From assembly GCA_018433015.1 (NCBI GenBank), contig JAHDSB010000099.1:1-33446 (forward strand): DNA of 33,446 nt, given 5' to 3'. This document shows, one piece after another, positions 8,077 through 16,516 of the stretch; the first letter of the stretch is position 1, and every line of letters begins with the position of its first letter. Both the position numbers and the translations under genes were made by a program. The notes beneath the pieces are model-generated. The model was not told the DNA's origin, searched no databases, and saw only the letters and a program-made list of their open reading frames with translations. Origin of the DNA: Clostridia bacterium. GTDB lineage: Bacteria; Bacillota; Peptococcia; DRI-13; SV3-B141.

Positions 8077-9393
8077 ATGAATAACAGGATATTTCGTGAA
8101 GTGTCTATAGAACGTCTATCTTCTCCTGAACAGCTTGATCAGATGATGTCAGTTACTTCACCAAAAGCGTGGTTTTCCTTAATTGCCTTAGCTGCAATTC
8201 TATTTACTGCGATAATATGGAGTATCTTTGGAAGTATTCCCTATAAAACAAGTGGAGAGGGAATTCTGATAAAAAGCGAAGGAGTCTACAATATTAGTCA
8301 CACAAAAGGCGGAAAAATTATGGACATCAGTGTTGAAGCAGGAGATACAGTAAGAAAAGGTGACGTTGTGGCTAGGATTGAGCAGTCGGAACTTGTAGAA
8401 CAAATAGTTGATTTGGAAAAACAATTACAGGAGATTAGGAATTTTGAACTCAATACACCGGTTGTATCTACAGAACCCTCTCCTGCGCTAACTCAGTTGC
8501 ATGAATTAGCCAGAAAGGTTAGAGAAGCTAAGTCGGCAGTTGAGATCAGCAGAGCTGAGTATAATGAGATAAAAGTACAGCTGGAAAAGGCTAAGCTGAG
8601 TGCAGCTACTCAGGAAAAAGAACTTGAAAGACTTGCTGTATTATTAGAATTTGGTGCAATTGCTAAAGTTGAATATGATGCGGCCGCTGACAGTTTAGAA
8701 CAAGCAAAGCTGCAGGTGAAAGCTCTTGAAACCGGCATACATAGTGCTGAATTGAACCAAGCTCAGTTAACTGTAGAACTTTTAGAAGAACAATTGGCTG
8801 AAGTAAAAAAAGTAAATGAGATAGAGCTTGCAGAACAACTTGAAAAGCTAAAAAGAGATTTGGATTCTGGTACAAATATTGTTGCCGCTGAAGATGGCAG
8901 AGTCTTAGAAGTAAAAAAACGCAAAGGTGAACTAATTGAGCCTGGAATGGAACTTATTAGCGTAGAGCGAGAAGGAAGAACCATCAGGGATTTAGAGGTG
9001 GTGTTATATGTACCGGCTGAAGAAGGAAAACAAATATCACCTGGTCTGGAAGCGCAAATATCGCCAACAATCGTTAAAAAGGAAGAATATGGTTTTATGA
9101 TAGGTAGGGTAATTTCAGTTTCCGAGTTTCCGGCAACTTCGCAGGGCATGATGACTACTCTTGGAAGTCAGGACCTGGTTGCCAGACTTTCCCAAAGCAG
9201 TGCGCCTATTGAGGTTCGTGTTGAGTTAATAACCGACAGTAGCACAACAAGTGGCTACAAATGGTCATCTCCAAAAGGGCCCCCCATAACAATAGACAGT
9301 GGGACATTATGTGAAGGCACAGTTATGATAAGGAGTCAACGGCCCATAAGGCTGGTTATTCCCAAAGTGAAAAAGTTTATTATGGGATACTAA
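8077..9393 (+). CDS. NHLP-system HlyD-family secretion adaptor
   Basis: Start ATG 8077 is chosen because AAGGAGG (8063-8069) sits 7 nt upstream; TTG 8071 is too close to it. The 438-residue protein has a short cytoplasmic segment, one membrane helix at about residues 33-53, a lipoyl/biotinyl-like half (GGKIMDISVEAGDTVRKGD), a long alpha-helical coiled-coil hairpin (about 100-265, rich in Glu, Lys and Leu), then the returning lipoyl half (GRVLEVKKRKGELIEPGM) and beta-barrel. This is the membrane-fusion protein that pairs with C39-peptidase ABC exporters; the order adaptor, ABC1, ABC2 is that of the NHLM/NHLP bacteriocin systems. It should link the exporter to the cell exterior in this Gram-positive-like host. 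It lies 18 bp after the lipoprotein gene and 30 bp before the exporter. Confidence 0.88.
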   Translation: MNNRIFREVSIERLSSPEQLDQMMSVTSPKAWFSLIALAAILFTAIIWSIFGSIPYKTSGEGILIKSEGVYNISHTKGGKIMDISVEAGDTVRKGDVVARIEQSELVEQIVDLEKQLQEIRNFELNTPVVSTEPSPALTQLHELARKVREAKSAVEISRAEYNEIKVQLEKAKLSAATQEKELERLAVLLEFGAIAKVEYDAAADSLEQAKLQVKALETGIHSAELNQAQLTVELLEEQLAEVKKVNEIELAEQLEKLKRDLDSGTNIVAAEDGRVLEVKKRKGELIEPGMELISVEREGRTIRDLEVVLYVPAEEGKQISPGLEAQISPTIVKKEEYGFMIGRVISVSEFPATSQGMMTTLGSQDLVARLSQSSAPIEVRVELITDSSTTSGYKWSSPKGPPITIDSGTLCEGTVMIRSQRPIRLVIPKVKKFIMGY

Positions 9394-9423
9394 CCATCCT
9401 GTTTTTGGAAAGGGTGAAAAATA

Positions 9424-11598
9424 TTGAATAAAAGAAGTGCAAATAGATATAAAGTGCCAACAGTGCTACAAATGGAAGCAGTAGAATGTGGTGCTGCTTC
9501 TTTGGCAATGATATTAGGTTATTATGGAAAATATCTCCCTCTTGAAGAGTTGCGCATTGCTTGTGGTGTTTCCAGAGACGGAAGCAAAGCCAGCAATATC
9601 CTAAAAGCAGCTAAAAGATATGGTTTAGTAGCCAAGGGTTTTAAAAAAGAGCCGAATGACTTGAAGCAAATTGAGGGACCGGTGATTGTGCATTGGAATT
9701 TTAATCACTTTTTAGTACTTGAAGGATTCAAGAATAATAAGGTTTATCTTAATGACCCGGCCAGTGGACCGAGAATTGTAACTGAGGAAGAGTTTGATCA
9801 ATCCTTTACGGGGGTAGTTCTTACATTTCAAAAAGGCGAGGATTTTACACCTAGCGCAGGAAAACCGAGCATTTATTCAGCTCTACGCAAACGTCTAAAG
9901 GGTTCGGAAGTTGCCTTAGCTTTTATAATTCTGCTTGGAGCTGCCATGGTTATACCAGGATTGGTCATACCGGTTTTTTCAAAAATATTTATAGATGACA
10001 TTCTCCTTGCTAATAGAGATAACTGGTTGAGGCCTTTATTAATAGGTATGGGAATAACCGCCATATTGCGGGGGACTATGACTTGGATACAGCAGTACTA
10101 TCTTTTAAAGCTGGATACAAAGATTTCCTTGAGTACCTCAGGTCAATTTCTGTGGCACTTACTTAGGCTTCCGGCAGAGTTTTTTACACAGCGCCAAAGT
10201 GGAGATATCAGTTCTCGTATGCAAAGTAATAATAACGTTGCATCCCTTTTATCGGGTCAACTTGCTACTACGGCAATTGATTTCGTAATGATTGTGTTTT
10301 ATTTTATCTTAATGACTCGCTATAATATAGTTTTAGCTCTGGTAGGTGTGTTTGCAGCTTTCATTAATGTATTGTATTTAAAGTATGTTGCCTCAAAAAG
10401 GATTGACCAAAACCGTAAGCTTTTACAGGACAGAGGGAAACTTCAGGCAAATGCCATGTCAGGGCTCCAGGTTATTGAAACACTCAAAGCCACAGGATCT
10501 GAAGGAGACTTTTTTGCTAAGTGGTCAGGGTATCAGGCCAAAGCTTTAAATAATGAACAAAAAATGGGTGTATCAACCCAGTTCTTATCTGCAATTCCGG
10601 TATTTTTGACTTCATTAACGAATGCTGCCGTATTGGTAGCAGGAGGATTCTTTGTTATGTACGGGCAGATGACAATAGGTATGCTGGTAGCCTTTCAAAG
10701 CTTAATGACAAGTTTTATGACACCTGTTAATAACATGGTAAGTTTGGGTAGCAAATTACAGGAACTTGAAGGTGACATGAACCGTTTGGATGATGTTTTA
10801 AAGTATCCTGCTGATGATATTGTAAGTGGTGAACCGGATGATTCCGGAGAAGTAGAGTATCTTAAACAACAAGAAAAGCTTGCAGGATATATAGATATCC
10901 GTGACTTAAGCTTTGGATACAGCATCCTGGAACCTCCACTAATACAGAATTTTAGTTTGAGCGTAAAACCAGGTTCAAGGGTGGCTTTGATTGGTGGCTC
11001 GGGCAGTGGCAAATCTACCATTGCAAAACTGATTTCCGGAGTTTATAAACCATGGTCAGGAGAAGTATTATTTGATGGTATTGCAAGAGAGAGACTACCT
11101 AAAAGCGTTATTACAAATTCATTATCAGTTGTAGATCAGGATATAAATATGTTTAGTGGTACTATTAGAAATAATCTGACTTTATGGAATAATACTGTTT
11201 CTGAATTTGAAGTAATCCGTGCAGCAAAGGATGCATGTATACATGATGATATTACTGCAAAGTCTGGTGGCTATGATCACCGTCTGGACGAAGGAGGCAG
11301 TAACTTTAGCGGCGGACAAAGGCAGAGGCTGGAAATCGCCAGGGCTTTTGTACCAAATCCAACCATCCTGATTTTAGATGAAGCTACCAGTGCCTTGGAT
11401 CCTTTGACAGAAAAGTATATAGATGAAAGTATCCGACGTCGTGGCTGTACCTGTATAATAGTCGCTCATAGATTAAGTACAATTCGTGACTGTGATGAAA
11501 TTGTCGTTTTGGATAAGGGGAGAATTATAGAACGTGGCACTCATGATGAATTGATAAGAGCTGAAGGACATTATGCTGACCTTATTAATGCTAGTTAG
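9424..11598 (+). CDS. NHLP-system ABC exporter with C39 peptidase domain
   Basis: The 724-residue protein is a peptidase-containing ABC transporter of the NHLM/NHLP type. Residues about 10-140 are a C39 cysteine protease with Cys22 in VECGAASLAM, His95 in WNFNHFLVLEG and Asp111 in LNDPASG. Such domains cut leader peptides after a double glycine and export the remainder. A six-helix membrane domain runs from about 165 to 450, and the nucleotide-binding domain from about 490 has Walker A GGSGSGKST, signature FSGGQRQR, Walker B ILILDEATSALD and the H-loop VAHRLSTI. All catalytic residues are intact. The two precursor peptides at 21870 and 22185 end their leaders in VAGG, a suitable substrate. 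Start is TTG 9424 with a GAAAGGGTG ribosome site. Confidence 0.93.
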   Translation: MNKRSANRYKVPTVLQMEAVECGAASLAMILGYYGKYLPLEELRIACGVSRDGSKASNILKAAKRYGLVAKGFKKEPNDLKQIEGPVIVHWNFNHFLVLEGFKNNKVYLNDPASGPRIVTEEEFDQSFTGVVLTFQKGEDFTPSAGKPSIYSALRKRLKGSEVALAFIILLGAAMVIPGLVIPVFSKIFIDDILLANRDNWLRPLLIGMGITAILRGTMTWIQQYYLLKLDTKISLSTSGQFLWHLLRLPAEFFTQRQSGDISSRMQSNNNVASLLSGQLATTAIDFVMIVFYFILMTRYNIVLALVGVFAAFINVLYLKYVASKRIDQNRKLLQDRGKLQANAMSGLQVIETLKATGSEGDFFAKWSGYQAKALNNEQKMGVSTQFLSAIPVFLTSLTNAAVLVAGGFFVMYGQMTIGMLVAFQSLMTSFMTPVNNMVSLGSKLQELEGDMNRLDDVLKYPADDIVSGEPDDSGEVEYLKQQEKLAGYIDIRDLSFGYSILEPPLIQNFSLSVKPGSRVALIGGSGSGKSTIAKLISGVYKPWSGEVLFDGIARERLPKSVITNSLSVVDQDINMFSGTIRNNLTLWNNTVSEFEVIRAAKDACIHDDITAKSGGYDHRLDEGGSNFSGGQRQRLEIARAFVPNPTILILDEATSALDPLTEKYIDESIRRRGCTCIIVAHRLSTIRDCDEIVVLDKGRIIERGTHDELIRAEGHYADLINAS

Positions 11599-11625
11599 AC
11601 GGATGAGGTGGGGAGGCACAAGGAA

Positions 11626-14346
11626 ATGAGGGATACAGTGATTTTTAAAAATGAAGGTACTCCGGTTATTGTGGAAGGAAATAAACCGTTACTTTTAAAT
11701 AACTCTCATAATATATATCTGATAGAACAGGGCAGAGTTGCTGTATTTTTAACAGAATTAAAAGATTCCAAGGCAGTAGGCAGGAGATATTTTTTATTTG
11801 AAGCAAGCGCAGGTGACCTTTTATTTGGCATAAATTCAAGAGATACCGCAGAAACCAGCTATGGATTACTTGTATCGGGCTGGTTAGGAACAAGATTAAT
11901 TGAAGTTGAAAGAAGGAAATCAGATGCCTTAATTAATGATGAGGCCCATAGACAGATACTTCTTGAAAAGATTAACAAATGGGTTGCAAATCTATGGAAA
12001 GGTATTGAAGAACCCGGAATCCCCGAAGCAGTTTTAGGGATTGGTGATACTGAGCCTATTTCTGTAAAGGTAGATTTTGCTGGTAAAGAGCAGAGCCAAG
12101 AAGATTTTGAAAACAGCTTTCTAAAAAAAGCTGTTGCAAGAATATTTGCACAACTTCAATCAGAAAAGATACAGTTTGAAAAACAGAATGCAAATGATTT
12201 TGAGTTCATGGAAAATGCACTCAAAAAACTTGCCTCTGTTAATATGAAAAGCAAGGAAATTATACCTGATGTAATAACTGACGATCCACTGCTGTCAGCC
12301 TGCGGAATAGTTGGCAAAGCAGCGAAAATTAGAATTAAAGAACCGGCAAAATCATTGTCAGAAATACCAAGCAGTGATCCTTTAGGTGATATAGCTACCG
12401 CATCTCAGATAAAAATGCGTCAAGTAGTTCTAAGAGGGGAATGGTGGAATGAGGATAACGGTCCTCTTCTGGCCTATATGAAAGAAGATGAAAGACCCGT
12501 TGCTTTAATACCTATTTCTCCAGCTAAATACTATTTATATGATCCCTCTGAGAAAACTAAAACCCAAATAAACAGGGAAATTGCAGAAAAAATCAAGCCT
12601 TTTGGGATTGTATTTTACAAACCTTTTCCCAATAAAAAGTTAAATGCCAAAGATTTGCTTATTTTTGGTCTGGAAGGTTGCTGGAAACGTGATATAGCCA
12701 TGATACTTATTATGGGGATTTTAGGAGGTTTGTTAGGACTGCTTATTCCCATAGCAACGGGAATTGTATTTGACAATATTATTCCTGCCGGTGAAGGGGC
12801 CCAATTGCTGCAGGTAGGATTTTTTCTAGTAGCCAGTGCCTTGGCCGTAATGCTTTTTCAGTTGACTCGTTCTTTAGCTATGCTTCGCTTAGAAGGTAAA
12901 ATAGAGGGTTCCGTTCAGGCAGCTGTATGGGACAGGCTGATAGGCTTGCCTGTACCCTTTTTTAAGAATTATACATCAGGAGAGCTTGCCATGAGAGCTA
13001 TGGGTATAAGTCAGATACGGCAGACTCTTTCCGGTGTGACAATAACGACTATAATATCAAGTATATTTTCTATTTTTCAATTCCTGCTGTTGTTTTATTA
13101 TAGTTGGAAATTGGCCCTTATTGCCACAGCAATAGTAGCGTTTGCGATGCTTCTGACCTTAGCTCTGGGTTTAATACAAATACCTATGGAACGCAAAATG
13201 GTGGAAATGATGGATAGCATCACAGGAGTGGTATTAGAGTTGATAAATGGTGTTAATAAGTTCCGTGTAGCCGGAGCAGAAAAAAGAGCATTTTACCTTT
13301 GGGCCGATAAATTTGGTGAACTCTCCAAGGTATACATGAAAAAAGAAAAGCTTGCCAATTTATTGACAGTATTTAACTCTATGTTACCAATCATAAGTGC
13401 TATGATAATCTTTTTTGTTCTTCAGCACTTTGAAGAAATTACTCTGGACCCGGGAAAATTCATTGCTTTTAACTCGGCATTTATTGCTTTTTATACTGCG
13501 ATGATAGCAATGTCGGAAGCACTATTGGCGACAAATAATGTAATACCTCTATATCAAAGGTCTAAACCCATTCTGGAAAGCCTGCCGGAGCATGATGAGG
13601 CTAAGGGAAACCCGGGTGAACTTACCGGTGATATTGAGATAAATCATGTTTCCTTTAGATATAAGGAAGATAGTCCCCTGATCTTAAAAGATGTATCACT
13701 TGATATAAAAGCAGGAGAATATGTTGGTCTGGTAGGTCCGTCGGGAAGCGGAAAATCAACTCTTTTTCGAGTGCTGTTAGGATTTGAAAAGCCTGAAACC
13801 GGTCAGGTTTACTATAACGGACAGGATATAAGTAATGTAGATGTCAGATCTGTACGCAAACAACTGGGAGTTGTTCTGCAAAACAGCAAGTTGATGCCAG
13901 GAGATGTTTATTCAAATATTATTGGTTCAAATCCTGGCTTGACCATGTCAGATGCAATAGAAGCATCAAAAATGGCCGGACTTTATAATGATCTTAAAGA
14001 AATGCCCATGGGTATGCACACCATAATAAGTGAAGGCGGAGGCACATTATCCGGAGGGCAGAGGCAGCGTCTTTTGATTGCGAGAGCAATAGTTAACAAA
14101 CCTAAAATAATATTTTTTGACGAGGCTACCAGTGCCCTTGATAACAAAACACAGGATATTGTTAGGGAGAGTTTGGATGCTCTTAAAGCCACACGGGTAG
14201 TTATTGCCCATAGACTAAGTACAATTATGAATTGTGAAAAGATAGTTGTTCTTGATAAAGGGAAAATTGTTGAAATAGGCACTTACGATGAACTGATGGC
14301 TAAAAATGGACTTTTCTCAATGCTTGCTAAAAGACAGCTGGCTTAG
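11626..14346 (+). CDS. NHLP-system second ABC exporter (permease/ATPase)
   Basis: Start ATG 11626 is favoured by GGAGG at 11612-11616 (9-nt spacer) over GTG 11608. At 906 residues it is much longer than the 600-residue core of an ABC exporter; the first 350 or so residues are the extra N-terminal region of the NHLM ABC2 family, whose opening segment resembles a cyclic-nucleotide-binding-like beta barrel, with no protease motifs. The membrane domain begins near residue 350 (IAMILIMGILGGLLGLLIP) and the nucleotide-binding domain near 660 has Walker A GPSGSGKST, signature LSGGQRQR, Walker B IIFFDEATSALD and IAHRLSTI. It is expected to partner the C39 exporter, probably as a heterodimer or parallel pump (family knowledge). 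Neighbours are 27 bp and 18 bp away, consistent with one transcript. Confidence 0.9.
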   Translation: MRDTVIFKNEGTPVIVEGNKPLLLNNSHNIYLIEQGRVAVFLTELKDSKAVGRRYFLFEASAGDLLFGINSRDTAETSYGLLVSGWLGTRLIEVERRKSDALINDEAHRQILLEKINKWVANLWKGIEEPGIPEAVLGIGDTEPISVKVDFAGKEQSQEDFENSFLKKAVARIFAQLQSEKIQFEKQNANDFEFMENALKKLASVNMKSKEIIPDVITDDPLLSACGIVGKAAKIRIKEPAKSLSEIPSSDPLGDIATASQIKMRQVVLRGEWWNEDNGPLLAYMKEDERPVALIPISPAKYYLYDPSEKTKTQINREIAEKIKPFGIVFYKPFPNKKLNAKDLLIFGLEGCWKRDIAMILIMGILGGLLGLLIPIATGIVFDNIIPAGEGAQLLQVGFFLVASALAVMLFQLTRSLAMLRLEGKIEGSVQAAVWDRLIGLPVPFFKNYTSGELAMRAMGISQIRQTLSGVTITTIISSIFSIFQFLLLFYYSWKLALIATAIVAFAMLLTLALGLIQIPMERKMVEMMDSITGVVLELINGVNKFRVAGAEKRAFYLWADKFGELSKVYMKKEKLANLLTVFNSMLPIISAMIIFFVLQHFEEITLDPGKFIAFNSAFIAFYTAMIAMSEALLATNNVIPLYQRSKPILESLPEHDEAKGNPGELTGDIEINHVSFRYKEDSPLILKDVSLDIKAGEYVGLVGPSGSGKSTLFRVLLGFEKPETGQVYYNGQDISNVDVRSVRKQLGVVLQNSKLMPGDVYSNIIGSNPGLTMSDAIEASKMAGLYNDLKEMPMGMHTIISEGGGTLSGGQRQRLLIARAIVNKPKIIFFDEATSALDNKTQDIVRESLDALKATRVVIAHRLSTIMNCEKIVVLDKGKIVEIGTYDELMAKNGLFSMLAKRQLA

Positions 14347-14364
14347 TGAAAGGGGATTTTAAAT

Positions 14365-15294
14365 GTGGGACAAGATAAGTGGGCTGTATCTTTTAAGACC
14401 ATAATAAGTTCATTGTTGTTTGCTTTTGTTTTTTATGCAGTAGCCCTTTGGAGGTATCTGGCCACAGGTTATATATTTTATCTTTTTAATTTTGGGTATA
14501 TTGGAACAGCACTTGCTATAGGACTCTTTTTAAACACTTCTTTACCAAAAAAATACAGATCGTGGGGTCGCAGAATAGCTCAAATTTTAGTAGGATCTTA
14601 TCTCCTTATATATGTAGGTTTTATTTTAGGAGAGAACTTACAGCTTGAAGGATTTTTTATTTATTTGTTAATGGGAGTTTTTCAAGGTGCAACATTACAT
14701 TTTTTTATTGCCAAGATAATAGGACCTGTATTGTTTAATCGTGGTTGGTGTAGTTGGGCTTGTTGGACAGCAATGGTACTTGATGTTCTTCCCTGGAAAA
14801 AACCGGTGCACAAAAGAGTACGCTATCTGGGATTAATAAGGTATGTTCATTTTTTTGTTTCATTTGCAGTAGTGTTTTATATCTGGTTTATACTGGAAAA
14901 CAGAACAATATATGCAGATAAACTTATGGAAGTATACTGGCTGGCAGTGGGTAGTGTCTTATACTATGCAGTAGGTTTATTCTTTGGTTTTATTTTTAAA
15001 GATAATAGAGCTTTCTGTAAGTATATTTGTCCAGTCCCGGTATTGCAAAAAATTACTTCCAGATATGCTGTTATGAAGATTGAAATTAATAAAGAAAAAT
15101 GTATAGATTGTGGCTTATGTGAAAAAAATTGTCCAATGAATATTAAGCTTCTAGAATATAAAAATGCCAACAAGCGCATTTGTTCAACAGAATGTATTTT
15201 GTGCACCACATGTATTGAAGTATGTCCTAAATCAGCAGTCAGCATAACAAATAAAATTGATTTTTGTAATACGGAATACTTGGATATTTTTTAA
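14365..15294 (+). CDS. NapH-like membrane protein with two 4Fe-4S clusters
   Basis: The 309-residue protein has about six membrane helices (near 10-33, 37-56, 70-90, 97-116, 160-178, 190-212), a Fer4_5-type cysteine pair RGWCSWACW, a further conserved CKYICPVPV, and a C-terminal ferredoxin domain with CIDCGLCEKNCP and CILCTTCIEVCP, each a full 4Fe-4S binding set. It belongs to the NapH/NosR/CcoG-like polyferredoxin group that moves electrons between the membrane and soluble partners. No molybdoenzyme, nitrous-oxide or cytochrome oxidase genes are nearby. It follows the second exporter at 18 bp, so it is probably co-transcribed. Its role here is unclear; it might feed electrons to a tailoring step or keep thiols reduced. 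GTG 14365 is the start, preceded by AAAGGGGA. Confidence 0.82.
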   Translation: MGQDKWAVSFKTIISSLLFAFVFYAVALWRYLATGYIFYLFNFGYIGTALAIGLFLNTSLPKKYRSWGRRIAQILVGSYLLIYVGFILGENLQLEGFFIYLLMGVFQGATLHFFIAKIIGPVLFNRGWCSWACWTAMVLDVLPWKKPVHKRVRYLGLIRYVHFFVSFAVVFYIWFILENRTIYADKLMEVYWLAVGSVLYYAVGLFFGFIFKDNRAFCKYICPVPVLQKITSRYAVMKIEINKEKCIDCGLCEKNCPMNIKLLEYKNANKRICSTECILCTTCIEVCPKSAVSITNKIDFCNTEYLDIF

Positions 15295-15301
15295 AAAAGT
15301 G

Positions 15302-15329
15302 TGTAATACATTTTAAGTCTGTCCGTATT
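15302..15329 (+). promoter_or_regulatory. Possible ECF-type autoregulatory promoter
   Basis: TGTAAT (15302-15307) and CGTATT (15324-15329) are separated by 16 nt just upstream of the sigma gene. Many ECF promoters use a TGAAAC/TGTAAC-like -35 and a CGTA/CGTC -10 with 16-17 nt spacing, and many ECF genes autoregulate. The -35 match is imperfect and the 61-bp gap is short, so this is a suggestion only. Confidence 0.3.
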
Positions 15330-15355
15330 AAAAGTAGGTGAAGGAAATAAAACAT

Positions 15356-15934
15356 ATGGATTTCAATTTGGATATTGAAAAGATTTCTCATGAAGCCTTG
15401 CTAGTGGCTAATGCGGCTACTAATCCTGAGGCATTTGCAATAATCTATGACTTATATTTTTCCCGAGTTTATAATTACATTAGATTTAGGGTAGGAGATC
15501 CTTATCTAACTGACGATTTAACCAGCCAAGTTTTTGAAAAGGTTTTAAATAAAATTACTATGTATCAACAAAATAGAGGAAACTTTGCTGCGTGGTTATT
15601 TGCAATAGCTCATAATACTGTCCTTGATCATTTTCGCAAACAAAAAATTAGCTCACTTGTTTTTTTCGATAACCATAAGCAAAAGAATTTAGATTCTGAA
15701 CCAGAGGATGCTGTTATAGCTAAAGAATTGCGTGAAGATTTATTTACCGCTTTGAAGAGCTTGAACGACAGAGAAAGAAATATTCTTGGTCTTAAGTTTT
15801 GGTCAAGCCTAACAAATCGTAAAATAGCTGAACTTACAGGTCTTACTGAAAATAATGTAGGGATCATTATTTATCGGGCTATTAAACGTCTAAGGGTGTA
15901 TTTAAGTGACCTGGGGGTAAATAGCTATGAATGA
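15356..15934 (+). CDS. ECF-type sigma-70 family RNA polymerase sigma factor
   Basis: ATG 15356 is preceded by AAGGA at 15341-15345; GTG 15338 is a longer alternative with no ribosome site. The product is 192 residues. Region 2 spans about 25-90 (YDLYFSRVYNYIRFRV, TDDLTSQVFEKVLNK, FAAWLFAIAHNTVLDHFRKQK) and region 4 about 125-185 (LNDRERNILGLKFW, NRKIAELTGLTENNVG, RAIKRLRVYL). Regions 1 and 3 are absent, as in ECF sigma factors. It sits between the NHLP export genes and the biosynthetic genes, on the same strand, and overlaps the following gene by 8 nt. An anti-sigma factor would be expected in that position. I infer that it controls some or all of the cluster in response to an unknown signal. 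Confidence 0.88.
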   Translation: MDFNLDIEKISHEALLVANAATNPEAFAIIYDLYFSRVYNYIRFRVGDPYLTDDLTSQVFEKVLNKITMYQQNRGNFAAWLFAIAHNTVLDHFRKQKISSLVFFDNHKQKNLDSEPEDAVIAKELREDLFTALKSLNDRERNILGLKFWSSLTNRKIAELTGLTENNVGIIIYRAIKRLRVYLSDLGVNSYE

Positions 15935-16331
15935 AAAAATATTGGCAAAGATGTTTTCCGAAGAATTAGATCAATTAGCCCAAGGTAATCATGAACCTAA
16001 TAAGACTGAATTCCTTGATGAGTATGCAGAAGAAGTAAAACTGGTGGAAGCTATTCTACATGAGGATTTTAGTAGGGAAAGCTCAATAAGAGAAGATTTA
16101 AAGAAAAGATTATTAGATAAATTTAATACTCGGATAGAATCTGGGAACCAACAAAATAAGGGTTTTAATGCTGATGATGAGCTTAGTGAAGAAGATCTTG
16201 ATTTTGTAGCAGGTGGTCATTCGCTTAAAGAGGAATCAGGTTGTACTAAATGCGGCTGTAAAAGAAGTCGTGCCACAATAACTACTGCTATATGCCCGGA
16301 TTGTGGTCATAATCGGGATGATCACATGTAG
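15927..16331 (+). CDS. Sigma-coupled zinc-ribbon protein with a VAGG leader-type motif
   Basis: The 134-residue protein occupies the anti-sigma position (start overlaps the sigma stop). It has no membrane helix. Residues 1-70 are acidic and helical, with no ZAS (HxxxCxxC) motif. Residues about 83-97 read DELSEEDLDFVAGGHS, which matches the DELSDSDLDSVAGG and DELSSADLDSVAGG ends of the two precursor peptides in this cluster. The remaining 37 residues hold four cysteines in a ribbon-like pattern, CTKCGC and CPDCGH, likely binding a metal. It could be (a) an anti-sigma factor inactivated by the C39 protease, (b) a third exported cargo, or (c) a plain zinc-ribbon regulator with chance similarity. 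The motif is seen directly; the functions are inference. Confidence 0.65.
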   Translation: MNEKILAKMFSEELDQLAQGNHEPNKTEFLDEYAEEVKLVEAILHEDFSRESSIREDLKKRLLDKFNTRIESGNQQNKGFNADDELSEEDLDFVAGGHSLKEESGCTKCGCKRSRATITTAICPDCGHNRDDHM

Positions 16332-16348
16332 GCATAAACAATATTCTT

Positions 16349-16470
16349 GAATTAGATGGGGTTTCACCCCACCTGATTCTTAGAAGATGTTATCCATGCT
16401 AGTAATACTCACAAATTTGTTCGTTAGTGTCCATCTTTGATGCTCACCGCCTAATAGAGGATAGCGGTGA
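16349..16470 (+). repeat. Two-hairpin intergenic element, copy B
   Basis: A hairpin with GAATTAGATGGGG and CCCCACCTGATTC (16349-16379) is followed by TCACCGC/GCGGTGA (16444-16470) and TTAG. The layout, the GGGG/CCCC core and the AGCGGTG-TTAG ending match copy A at 5912-6063, although the middle part differs. It fills most of the gap between the zinc-ribbon gene and the ketoreductase gene, and its second hairpin ends about 32 bp before the ribosome site. No U-tract follows. Confidence 0.55.
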
Positions 16471-16516
16471 TTAGTTAAAGCAATTCGGAGTGTTGGGGAT
16501 AAAAGGAGATGATAGT

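Noticed and set aside
8663-9149. Minus-strand frames opposite the HlyD adaptor
   Set aside because: They are antisense shadows of the coiled-coil coding region with no ribosome sites.
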